Source of the DNA: Roseiarcus sp963764955 | Lineage (GTDB): Bacteria > Pseudomonadota > Alphaproteobacteria > Rhizobiales > Beijerinckiaceae | DNA length: 64,000 nt | Assembly (NCBI GenBank): GCA_963764955.1 | Contig: CAVXVE010000048.1 | Span: 31,893 to 95,892, forward strand | Direction of reading: 5' to 3' | Part shown: positions 47,768 to 56,092 of the stretch, piece after piece | How positions within the stretch are numbered: the stretch's first letter is position 1 | Layout: each line of letters opens with the position of its first letter | Made by a program: the position numbers and the translations under genes | Notes under the pieces: generated by a model | Seen by the model: only the letters and a program-made list of their open reading frames with translations | Told to the model about the DNA's origin: nothing | The model's database searches: none

Positions 47768-48467
47768 TCTTCAGGACGAACGTGGGTTCAACCAGATCTT
47801 CGCATCTATTGGCTCTACGCCCCAACGAGCGACCCGGCGCAATGACTGGTTCGTCGAGATGGCGGAGAAGGTCGGAGCAAGGCGGATCCTTGAGATCGGC
47901 TGCGGTTCCGGCGCCGCGGCGGCGCATATGGCTGTCAAGACGGGGCTTGAGGTGGTCGCCGTCGATATCAGCGACAAATTTCTGGATCACGCGAGAAAGA
48001 CGTATTCGCTTCCAAACCTCAGCTTCGAAAAATTGGACCTCCTGGCCGACGACCTGGGACGTTTCGGCCGGTTCGATCTTGTCTTCGGCAACGGCATCCT
48101 GCACCATCTGGTCCTGCGTCTCGACGACGTGTTGCGCGCGTTGCATTCCCTCAGCGACGCCGGCGGCGGCCTCGCGTTCATTGAGCCCAATTTCCTCAAT
48201 CCCTATTGCGCCTTCATCTTCGGCACCCGCGTCGGTCGACGGTTCGCCAAACTCGAACCCGACGAAATGGCGTTCACCCCCGGCCAGTTACGTCGGGCGC
48301 TTCCGCTGGCGGGTTGGCGGGACGTGACCGTGACGACCAAGGACTTTCTTTTGCCGGGTCTGCCGAAAGCCGCGGCGCGACCGATCCTCGCGATCGAGCC
48401 CGCGCTCGAGGCAACCGCGGCGACCCGCTGGCTCGCGCAGTCTCATTTCGTCTCGGCAAGGGCCTAA
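47754..48467 (+). CDS. Class I SAM-dependent methyltransferase
   Basis: A 237-residue methyltransferase. The SAM-binding loop is ILEIGCGSGAAAAHMA, followed by VVAVDISDKFLDHAR and the FDLVFGNGILHHLV region. It starts with GTG inside the end of gtrA (14-base overlap), so the two are co-translated. In this context it may methylate a sugar or lipid intermediate; the acceptor is not evident. Confidence 0.85.
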   Translation: MAKLNLQDERGFNQIFASIGSTPQRATRRNDWFVEMAEKVGARRILEIGCGSGAAAAHMAVKTGLEVVAVDISDKFLDHARKTYSLPNLSFEKLDLLADDLGRFGRFDLVFGNGILHHLVLRLDDVLRALHSLSDAGGGLAFIEPNFLNPYCAFIFGTRVGRRFAKLEPDEMAFTPGQLRRALPLAGWRDVTVTTKDFLLPGLPKAAARPILAIEPALEATAATRWLAQSHFVSARA

Positions 48468-48625
48468 ATCGCGCCCGCTGTGGCTCAAACATGGTCCGCG
48501 GGGTCATTCCCTCGGCCGGTCACCTTGCCCCGCCCCCTGTTGACGTGACGGCTCACCGAGTTAAACGACGCGGACCTCCCTAAGCTGCTGACGCTCGGGC
48601 GGCAAATCGGAGAAAGGACGGGCCA

Positions 48626-50587
48626 GTGATTGAGCAAAAGGCCGCGCTTTTGGCGGTATACGCTGTGCTATTGCTTGTTGCCTGCATTTTGCCTTTCGCT
48701 CTGCAGCTGCGGACCTACAAATATCCTTCGGCATCGACGATCGACCGAGTTTATGGCGCGGTGCTGGCCGTCGCCGGACTCGCGCTGCTTGTGACGCGCC
48801 CGCGGCCAGGACTCACAAGTCCGCTGGCCCTTTCAATAGCCTTCGTCGCGCCGGTCATTCTCGAGGGCGCATGGTCCTCTGCTGTCGGCGGAATCCTGGC
48901 GCTGCCTTTGCTTGCCGGGGCGACCTGGTGGGATCCAAGCCTGCGGCTCGATGCGACCCGGGCGGGAATTTTCCTGCTTGTGGGCATATTGGCCGCGGCG
49001 CTTCCGCGCCTGCTGCCCCGGCCCGAAGGCGCTCCCCTGTTCAAATCGCTGATAGTGCTGTTCCTTGTGGGAGTCGCAGGGGTGTCGCTCACGGGCGTCC
49101 AGTCGTCTCCGAAGGCCTTTGGAACGCTGTGGCACCACTGGTCGGTCTACGTCAGCTCGGCCGAAGCACTTCTAGGCGGAGCAATCCCGTTTCGGGACTA
49201 CCCCGTGCAGTACGGAATGGGTCCCACGCTGCTTCTCGCAGGCCTTTGCCTCGGAGAGTGCTGGACCGGGACATACATTGCCGTCGCTGCGGCGAACCTG
49301 TTCTATCTTATGGCGATGGCCGGCTGCGTCATCGTGTTGACCCGGAAGCTGCCAACCGGCCTCGCACTTTTGGCGCTCGCCGCCATGGGCTGCGCTGTCC
49401 TGTTCTGGACCGGCTATCCGCCAGACTACCAGGGACCCATTGCTACGCCCTCCGTCGACGGAATGCGGTTTTTCCCGCTGGCGGCACTCCTTCTTTTCAT
49501 CATGCTCGCCGAGGAGCGCCGCCTCAGGCTGGACGCCGTGGGGCACGCTCTGTGGTTTCTGGGACTGGTGTGGTCGCCGGAAGCAGCGTTCTACGCCACG
49601 GTCGTCTGGTGGCCGTATCTCGCGCTGAGGCGGGCTGAGGCGATTGGGGCTTCGAGCGCGACAGGCGTTGCAATCGCGGCCTTGCGCGGGGCTGCCCTTG
49701 CACTCGCCGCGGCGGCGGCCGGCTTCGCTGTCCTGGCGGTTGTGTTCCGGATCGCCTATCACGATTGGCCTTCAATTGCGGGCTTTACGACCTATGTCCG
49801 AAATCCGCCCGGCATTCTACCGGCCAATCCAACGGGTCCGATCTGGCTCGCACTCGCCGCGGCGGCGCTTGTTGCGGTCGCCCAGTTGCGGGCCGACGCG
49901 CGGGGGATTCGCATAGGTTTCGTGGGCCTCATGGGGCTGCTTGCCGTCGGCTCCTACTACCTGGGGCGCAGCCACGACAACAATGTGCTCAATCTCCTGC
50001 CTTTTGTCGTGCTGGCGCTAACTTCGGCGCTGGCGATCGGTTCGAAAGACGTCGCCTTCGGATTTGCGCAGGTCGCGCTCGCGGGCCTGGTTGCGTTTCT
50101 GGCGACGTTCGGCTTCGAATCCTGGGACGATGCCGCGCGCAGCGGCCAGGCCTGGAATATCGGGCCAAGCCATTTCATCAATAACATACGCCTAGCCGGC
50201 CCCGAATCTTTCGCGCTTCTTGACGAGAGCCTCGCGAGTTCGCCGAACCCGCATGCGCCTGCGGCGGACGCAGCGGCCGCGCAGGACTGGCTGCGCGCGA
50301 AGGGAGAGGGGTCGCCGTTGTGGGTGTCCCCATCGTTGCTGCTGCCTTACGGAACTGTGGGGCCGGTATGGACCGGAATGAACGACATTGGCGCCTACGC
50401 GCTTCTGCCACCCGACGAAGTCGAGCGCTTCATACGCAACAGCGCCCAGGACCTGCACCGGCCCGGTTGGATCCTGATCGACCGTTCGCAGTCGAGCCCC
50501 TGGCCGGCGTTGTACTTCGCCGCTTACTCGGTGACGGAGCAGCGCGATTTCGGCGGCTACACGGCTTACCGGCTCGCCCCAAAGTGA
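48626..50587 (+). CDS. Large polytopic membrane protein (GtrC-position glycosyltransferase candidate)
   Basis: A 653-residue protein with roughly twelve hydrophobic segments over residues 1-490. A soluble C-terminal domain of about 150 residues follows (FINNIRLAGPESFALLDESLA, LPPDEVERFIRNSAQDL). A periplasmic loop near residues 185-205 contains FRDYPVQYGMGPTLLLAG. The topology suits a GT-C glycosyltransferase that uses a polyprenyl-linked donor, as GtrC does. No sequence motif proves this. It starts with GTG after GGACGGGCCA. Confidence 0.6.
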   Translation: MIEQKAALLAVYAVLLLVACILPFALQLRTYKYPSASTIDRVYGAVLAVAGLALLVTRPRPGLTSPLALSIAFVAPVILEGAWSSAVGGILALPLLAGATWWDPSLRLDATRAGIFLLVGILAAALPRLLPRPEGAPLFKSLIVLFLVGVAGVSLTGVQSSPKAFGTLWHHWSVYVSSAEALLGGAIPFRDYPVQYGMGPTLLLAGLCLGECWTGTYIAVAAANLFYLMAMAGCVIVLTRKLPTGLALLALAAMGCAVLFWTGYPPDYQGPIATPSVDGMRFFPLAALLLFIMLAEERRLRLDAVGHALWFLGLVWSPEAAFYATVVWWPYLALRRAEAIGASSATGVAIAALRGAALALAAAAAGFAVLAVVFRIAYHDWPSIAGFTTYVRNPPGILPANPTGPIWLALAAAALVAVAQLRADARGIRIGFVGLMGLLAVGSYYLGRSHDNNVLNLLPFVVLALTSALAIGSKDVAFGFAQVALAGLVAFLATFGFESWDDAARSGQAWNIGPSHFINNIRLAGPESFALLDESLASSPNPHAPAADAAAAQDWLRAKGEGSPLWVSPSLLLPYGTVGPVWTGMNDIGAYALLPPDEVERFIRNSAQDLHRPGWILIDRSQSSPWPALYFAAYSVTEQRDFGGYTAYRLAPK

Positions 50588-50731
50588 GGCGACGCTCGTC
50601 GCCCTGTTTCGCGGCGGCGCCGCTTCCTCGCCGACACGCCCCGTCTCAAGGCGTCTCCAGCCCGCGATGCTCGCCGACGAGCTTGACATTATGTTTTCGT
50701 CTCGAGCGCCGTAGCAATTGTCTGCATTGCT

Positions 50732-51215
50732 TTGTCAACGGGCGCGACTTACGCACAAAGCCCTAAACTCGCCCCTGAAGGGCGCGGCTTGCTGGCACCG
50801 CCGGTCGAGGCGCCCGCCGTGCTCGGAGGCGCGCCGCCGCCGCATGGCTTCTTTGAACCGGATGCCACCGCGTGTGCGCTGGATGGTGGATGTTCCTCAC
50901 AGCACAATGGTACTGGATCAGTCGGTGTACCCACCGTAACTGGCGGAATCGTCTTCGTCGGCACCAACCAAGGTCATCTCGTCGGCACCCGCTGCGGGAT
51001 GGAGATGCTCCAACACAGCTTATGCGACCGCGTCGAGCTGTACGACTCACGGCTATAGTCTCGTGCCGATACCGCAAACGCTGGCCGATGTTCAGGTCTC
51101 GGATGGCGGGAGTCTGACGCCAATTCGCACCGAGCCGGTGTTAGCGAACGGAAGAGTTTTTGTAACGACTACGACTGGCAATGGCCATGGCCATGTCTAC
51201 ATGTTGCAACCATGA
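50732..51215 (+). pseudogene. Exported PQQ-like beta-propeller fragment, frameshifted
   Basis: Two adjoining frames together read as the tail of a secreted beta-propeller protein. The first (to about 50990) has a probable signal remnant before TYAQSPK and the blade GVPTVTGGIVFVGTNQGHLV. The second (about 51003-51215) has AYATASSCTTHGYSLVPIP and the blade TEPVLANGRVFVTTTTGNGHGHVYM. One extra base between 50990 and 51003 would join them. It is much shorter than complete propeller enzymes and is probably a cargo remnant. Confidence 0.5.
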
Positions 51216-51228
51216 AGGAACAGCCGCA

Positions 51229-51372
51229 ATGACAAGCGCCTGTAGAATCGCGCCTCCGAGCGCCGCGCTGGTGGTGATTCTGCTTCATGGGGCCTCTGCC
51301 GAGGACCTTTCCTCGAAGGACGTCTACGAGTCCTCTAAAGAAGTCCTCGACGGCTCGATGACGCCGCAATGA
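51229..51372 (+). CDS. Small exported peptide
   Basis: A 47-residue frame with a signal peptide (ALVVILLHGASA) and a short charged mature part (EDLSSKDVYESSKEVLDG). GAAGGAACAG precedes the ATG. Its stop overlaps the cupin start by 4 bases. It may be the N-terminus of one exported cupin protein now split. Confidence 0.45.
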   Translation: MTSACRIAPPSAALVVILLHGASAEDLSSKDVYESSKEVLDGSMTPQ

Positions 51373-51635
51373 ACGCTTCGTCGGATGTACGGCTCTCCAT
51401 CAAGTCATGGGGAATCACGGGCGACCGGCGGGGAGACAGCATGCCACAAGAGCTACCCATGCAGGGGTTTTACGTTGCGCATGTCCTCACGGGCGAAATT
51501 ACAGCCACGATCGATGGCGCTACGACACGGCATTCTCCGGGTGACTATTGGGCGGTCAAGCAAGGCGCGACAATGCAGGTTAAGGCGCTCGGCGACTACG
51601 CGATGCTCGAAACAACTGTTATCACCAAGCAATAG
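51369..51635 (+). CDS. Small cupin-domain protein
   Basis: An 88-residue cupin barrel. The fold is seen in FYVAHVLTGEITATIDGATTR (given in part: VLTGEITATIDG), SPGDYWAVKQGATMQVKALG and YAMLETTVI. The metal-binding histidines are mostly replaced. It could be a periplasmic domain if joined to the preceding signal peptide frame. Function unknown. Confidence 0.6.
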   Translation: MNASSDVRLSIKSWGITGDRRGDSMPQELPMQGFYVAHVLTGEITATIDGATTRHSPGDYWAVKQGATMQVKALGDYAMLETTVITKQ

Positions 51636-52819
51636 CATCTTGCTATGTCTAAAAGGTCCATTCCGTCGACGTTTGGGGGAAGTTCCCCAACCTCGTGATG
51701 TGGTTTAAATTCATCTGTACCGGAAATAGAACTACGGACCACCTCTCTATTTTTTTTTTGGGCAATCCTTGTCAACGGCACCGTGAACTCGGGATGACCC
51801 CCGAACTGAAGGATACGCGTGAAAGGCGTCTGGAAAAGCAATCGTTCCGTCAAGTTATGACCGTGGCCGAATGACTAATAAGGGGCGCGGCGGCGAACAA
51901 AATTGCTCGGATGGCGCACGAATTAGTGCGAACACAGGGCGCAATTTCTAGCATCGTAAGTGTTCCTCTATTCAGGCTACCCCGGGTTCCGTGATTCAGC
52001 GGGCTATGCACCTATCCGGACCGACATTTGGCCAGCCTTTTGTAACCAGCCGTCCCTTAACGCCGCCTCCGGCCTAGCAAACTGCGTTTCACAAAATTGT
52101 ATTTGTGATTCGGTCATTAAAATCGTACGATAAAGGCAGGAAAAACTGGAGGCTTGGGATTTCCGTCCTACTCATGGCCGCGGGTTTCGCGATCCTCGCT
52201 TGGCTGATCTTTAAGATCGCCGAGTGGATGTGACGAAACGGCGCGCCGATAGTCCCCCGCAGGCGGACCTGAGGACACCGAGAGTGACCCGGGCAGCCCG
52301 AGCGCGCCATGGACGAGGGATATGGGCCATCGGACCGCGCAGCGGGGGAAGAAGCGCCCGCGACAGAGCAATCGATGGCGCTTAGAGCGCCGCGAGTCAA
52401 CTAGGACGACGTCCCATCAAAGCGAACGCAATAGCAAATTTGCGCCTATCGTCTCAATGCGCCCCTTTTATTGACTCAGCCAGATTGTTGTAGGGAACGC
52501 CAAAGCGCTTGCGCGCGCATCTTTTTCGTAGACATTTTTTGGCGAATTTTGATCTCCCGAGCGAAATATGGAGATGGATGGGAAGCGCGCCATTACCGCG
52601 CGGCGATATCATGCGATATCAATGGCTTAATGCGATAGTTTGGCGGATGCAGCTTCTGCCAAACAATCGAAACAGTAGATTGCGCTCATATATTTCAGTG
52701 AAAGCACTTAGGTGGCATCGACCCCCGTCTAGCGGTCGGGGTCGCCCGATTCAAAGGCCTCAAGAAGGCCGCCAGTCGCTTCTTGTTCCATGGGGTAAAC
52801 ATTTTTTGGAGCCTGAAAG
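51636..52819. other. Junction between cargo and phage genes, one small ORF
   Basis: AT-richer DNA of about 1.2 kb with no clear gene except a 42-codon frame at 52105-52233. The composition differs from both flanks, which suggests a recombination junction. Around 52390-52640 there are AT-rich stretches that could hold promoters. Confidence 0.35.
52105..52233 (+). CDS. Putative 42-residue single-pass membrane protein
   Basis: A GTG-started frame: a basic N-terminus (SLKSYDKGRKNWRLG) followed by one hydrophobic helix (VLLMAAGFAILAWLIFKIAEW). The basic-then-hydrophobic layout is typical of small inner-membrane proteins. There is no close neighbour to suggest a job. Confidence 0.35.
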   Translation: MIRSLKSYDKGRKNWRLGISVLLMAAGFAILAWLIFKIAEWM

Positions 52820-53263
52820 TTGCGCCTCGCCCTTGACGAACTGCCGGCCGTAAAGGTGTGGGGTTTGCGAACCGCGGGGCTCATTGGGCGGGGGACACGG
52901 AGCGTCGTGATCGAGGCTGGCGGCTCTCTCCTGACGGTGGCGGTCGAAGAGACGCCGATGAAGAACGGCGGGGCTCACTGGCATTTCCGGTGCCCTGGAT
53001 GCGGGCGGCGCGCCAAAGTTCTGCGGCTGCTCGGCGAGCGCGTTATCTGCTTTCGGTGCTGCGCCGCCGCGGGTCTGTGGTATCGCCGCCCGGTGACCGA
53101 GGCGGGACAGCGGGCGCTGATCGCCTACAAGCGCATGAACTCGTTCGCCACCCCGCCTCGCACGCCGAAGCGCTATCGCAATCCGCGCGGTTTCCGCAAA
53201 AAAGAGGTAAAGCTGCAGGCGGCGCTGGTCGCCCTGGGCAAGGCGACTCGCCTCAAGGAGTGA
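52820..53263 (+). CDS. Zinc-ribbon protein, phage region
   Basis: A 147-residue protein with two CxxC-type pairs (FRCPGCGRRAKVLRL and RVICFRCCAAAGLWY) forming a probable zinc ribbon. The tail is basic (RTPKRYRNPRGFRKKEVK). It is 5 bases upstream of the terminase-small-like gene on the same strand. A DNA-associated role is likely; the family is not recognised. Confidence 0.6.
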   Translation: MRLALDELPAVKVWGLRTAGLIGRGTRSVVIEAGGSLLTVAVEETPMKNGGAHWHFRCPGCGRRAKVLRLLGERVICFRCCAAAGLWYRRPVTEAGQRALIAYKRMNSFATPPRTPKRYRNPRGFRKKEVKLQAALVALGKATRLKE

Positions 53264-53268
53264 TCGGC

Positions 53269-53709
53269 ATGGGTTGGGCCTACAAGCTATCGCCGGAGGC
53301 TCAAAAGCTTGATCTTGAGACTGTGCTTAGGACGCTGGCGAAGCATCGAATGGACTTCACCGCTGCGGCGCGCGAGCTCGAGGTGAAGACGATCGACCTT
53401 TATCGCTTTGCCTCGAGGAACCCTCGCGTTCTCGATGATCTGTTCGGGGCTGAGTTGGACCGGGTTTCGAAGTCGGTGGCGTGGTTCGACCAGGCCTTGA
53501 GCGGGGAGCACGGGATCAACGTCGCGCTTGATGTGTCGAAGTTCGTTTTGAAGAACAGTCCTGCGGCGCGGCAGGTCGGCTGGGGCGCGCCGGATGCGAC
53601 CATCAACGTTGTGCAGGTGGGCAGCCGGTTTGAGCAATCGACGGTGAAGTTGCTTGACGGCGAGGTGGTGAAGCAGCCGTCAGACGACGCCGCGGAGACG
53701 CCGTCGTAA
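53269..53709 (+). CDS. HTH protein, candidate terminase small subunit
   Basis: A 146-residue protein with an N-terminal HTH (MDFTAAARELEVKTIDLYRFA), then a helical segment (VSKSVAWFDQALSGEHGINVA) and an extended C-terminus (INVVQVGSRFEQSTVKLLDG). The layout resembles small terminase subunits. It converges on the large terminase with a 30-base overlap of stops, which is unusual for a TerS-TerL pair, so the assignment is tentative. Confidence 0.45.
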   Translation: MGWAYKLSPEAQKLDLETVLRTLAKHRMDFTAAARELEVKTIDLYRFASRNPRVLDDLFGAELDRVSKSVAWFDQALSGEHGINVALDVSKFVLKNSPAARQVGWGAPDATINVVQVGSRFEQSTVKLLDGEVVKQPSDDAAETPS

Positions 53710-55002
53710 GGGCCCCGGGTGCGAAAAGGACGAGTAGCGCGAGAGCGACATGCCGGTGACCAGCGGCAGGCCGTCGGCGGCGGTGCGCAGCGCGTCGGCG
53801 CCATGGCAGTTGTCGTCGTGCGCGGGTTTGCCCGACTTGTTTCGATGGTAGCCCGCGAGGCGGCTGAGGCCGAGGCGGCATCCTGTTGCGTCGAACCATG
53901 ACTTCGCCAACAGGCGTCGGACGCCGTTGATGCCGTCTTCGGGGTTGTTGCGCGGGACGGTGTAGATGGGCGCAGTCAGAAGCCTGGTCAAAGTGTCCTT
54001 GCGCGACTCGCCGGTGGCGTACTCGCGGGCTTCGACGTCGTGCGGCAAGAGGTGGGCCTTCGCTTTCAGGTTGTGCTTGGCAAGCCAGGCCTCTATTTCG
54101 CGGGCGTAGTGTTCCAGGTTTCGCCCAGCGTCTTCTATGTAGGATAGGAAGTGCAGCTCAGCGCCGCATACCTGGAACAGCCATATCGCGGTGTAATCGT
54201 CGATGCCGAGATCCCAGGCGGTGATGACGTCGGCGGCGAGGTCTGGGGCGACTGTTGCGACGCGGCCGGCGAGACGCAGGGCGTTGAGGCTTTCGCTGTA
54301 GTATGCGCCGGCGACGGGGGTGACGAACGAGCACATCATCTCGCGGGCGAACTCGTCGGCGCTCATGTCGCGACGCAAAGCCTCGACTTCGTCGCGGGTG
54401 AGGGCGTCCTCAGCCGTCGCGGAGATCGGGATATCGAAAACCTCCCAGTTTTCTGGGTCTTTTTCGGCGATGAGCTTGAGTTGATAGAAGGCGTTGGCGT
54501 CGCCCATCGGGGTGCCGGCGACAACCGCCCAGCCATGATAGTCGGCGAGAGCCGGCCGCACGATGGAGGAGAAGGCCTGCTGGTTGAGCAACGGGAACTC
54601 GTCCATCGCCGCGCCGTCGAGGTGCAGGCCGCGCAGCCGTTCCACTGCGTCCGCGCCGCCGTACAGCTTGATCGTCCCGCCATGGGGAAATATGGCGCTG
54701 AGCTCGCCCTCGACATACCGCATGCCGGGGATGTTCGCTGTGTAATACTTTAGATATTGCCACACCAGATCTTTGGCGGCGGCGAAAGATGGGGCGACAT
54801 AAGCGTATTTCGGCGGCGGTTGCTGTCTTTTGTTGTTGATGCACTGGATGATCATGTGCACGATGAGGGCGACTGACTTGCCGGCCCGGCGATGGCTGAC
54901 GATGTATCGGAAACGTTTGGTCGAGGCGTGGAACGGCCTGAAATGCGGCCGCGCCAAGTACGGGATGGTGATGACGTTGGGCTCAAGCGAGGCAGCCAGC
55001 AT
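53680..55002 (-). CDS. Phage terminase large subunit
   Basis: A 440-residue packaging motor. ATPase: Walker A SHRRAGKS (36-43) and Walker B with DE at 134-135 (LDGAAMDEF). C-terminal nuclease: acidic motif AWDLGIDDYTAIW and the late HDDNCHGADALR. Start ATG 55002 was chosen, since residues before it in the open frame are not conserved in type. It packs phage or satellite DNA into capsids; none of its usual partners are encoded here. Confidence 0.85.
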   Translation of the reverse strand: MLAASLEPNVITIPYLARPHFRPFHASTKRFRYIVSHRRAGKSVALIVHMIIQCINNKRQQPPPKYAYVAPSFAAAKDLVWQYLKYYTANIPGMRYVEGELSAIFPHGGTIKLYGGADAVERLRGLHLDGAAMDEFPLLNQQAFSSIVRPALADYHGWAVVAGTPMGDANAFYQLKLIAEKDPENWEVFDIPISATAEDALTRDEVEALRRDMSADEFAREMMCSFVTPVAGAYYSESLNALRLAGRVATVAPDLAADVITAWDLGIDDYTAIWLFQVCGAELHFLSYIEDAGRNLEHYAREIEAWLAKHNLKAKAHLLPHDVEAREYATGESRKDTLTRLLTAPIYTVPRNNPEDGINGVRRLLAKSWFDATGCRLGLSRLAGYHRNKSGKPAHDDNCHGADALRTAADGLPLVTGMSLSRYSSFSHPGPLRRRLRGVV

Positions 55003-55312
55003 CTGGCGGTTATAGCTCAGCTGTTGCAGGTCGTCTTCGCATCGCGCCTCCGGTGCTGTGAAATCGGGATAACAATTCCGCGTCAGAGCCACGTGCCGAT
55101 TACTAGTTTGTCTATTTCGTCCCGATGCCGCTGCGGCCCGGAGGAAAGCGTGACCGGGGTAAAGCTTGAACCGCGCTAGTGGCGGGGCCCGCACGCGCAT
55201 AAAAAGGGCCCGCCCGCGGGCAATGCAGACGGCCAAGACGTCAACTAGCCCACCCCGCGCCGGACAGCGAGAATGGGCTCACAGATCCTGATCAGCGGAT
55301 GTTGGTACTAGG

Positions 55313-55537
55313 TCAAGCCGGCGGCCAGTCCGGGATGCCTCCATTGGCCCGACGCCAGCACTCGAAGGCGAGGTCGATCATCCGCCGCCTTTCATCCGGG
55401 CTGCGGTGGATCCAGAGATCGATGACGTTGGCCGAGCGGAACCAGCGCCGGCTGCCGTTCCACATCGGCGGGTTGGGTCGGCTGCGCTTGTCCTCTTCGC
55501 AGGGAGAGAACCGGCGCTGAAATTCTGACGCGCTCAT
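55313..55537 (-). CDS. Small phage-region protein
   Basis: A 74-residue frame from ATG 55537: MSASEFQRRFSPCEEDK, a Trp/Arg-rich centre (MWNGSRRWFRSANVIDLW) and a helix (DERRRMIDLAFECWRRA). No domain is recognised. It lies between the terminase and the winged-helix gene on the same strand. Confidence 0.45.
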   Translation of the reverse strand: MSASEFQRRFSPCEEDKRSRPNPPMWNGSRRWFRSANVIDLWIHRSPDERRRMIDLAFECWRRANGGIPDWPPA

Positions 55538-55741
55538 GGTCGTTGCGTCCGGCGAGATAGCTCCGGCTTGTGGCCTTAGAAAGAATCTAAAAGAAGATTC
55601 CCAAAAGAAGAGAAAGATGAAATAGGGCCTGATGTGCGGAGCTGCCGCAACACCTTGTAGCGGCGCCCGCACAGGGGGGTGTGCGGATAGCGCTACACTC
55701 AGATGTGCGGAGTTGCCGCACAGGGTGTAGCGGCTGCCGCA

Positions 55742-56092
55742 CTACCTGGTGAGCAGCGTGACGGTCATTGCCTGGTGCCCCAACCGCTGAGTTGCGATCA
55801 TCCCGGCCTTTTTCAGCCGCGCCAGGGCTCGATACTTCGCCCACCGGGAGACGCCATATCTGGCGCACAGCTCGTTAGATAGGGGAAACGTCCGATCCTT
55901 CGTCTTCCAAGCCACGTAGAACAGCAGAACCACGACCACGGCTCCCGACGCGCCGTCGATCGCACGAAAGTATGGGGCGGCCTCATCCAGCGGCACCGGC
56001 GCGAAAGGCGGCTTCTTGGCGCGCTGCTTGGGAGCTGGCGGGACCTTCTCGGGCTCGCGTTTCGTGCGGAACCGGGTCAGAACGTCGCTCAT
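55742..56092 (-). CDS. Winged-helix DNA-binding protein with RFxTKR N-terminal motif
   Basis: A 116-residue protein. The N-terminus is MSDVLTRFRTKREPEK, followed by a Pro/Lys-rich linker and a helical domain with a winged-helix look (LSNELCARYGVSRWAKYRALARLKKAGMI, in parts: CARYGVSRWAKYRAL, RLKKAGMI). Its start codon shares a base with the polymerase stop (TGATG), so translation is coupled. The LxRFxTKRxP motif recurs in the gene on the other side of the polymerase. Confidence 0.55.
   Translation of the reverse strand: MSDVLTRFRTKREPEKVPPAPKQRAKKPPFAPVPLDEAAPYFRAIDGASGAVVVVLLFYVAWKTKDRTFPLSNELCARYGVSRWAKYRALARLKKAGMIATQRLGHQAMTVTLLTR

Noticed and set aside
54151..54753. 200-residue plus-strand frame inside the terminase
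   Set aside because: It is the reverse-strand shadow of the large terminase, whose motifs are clear.
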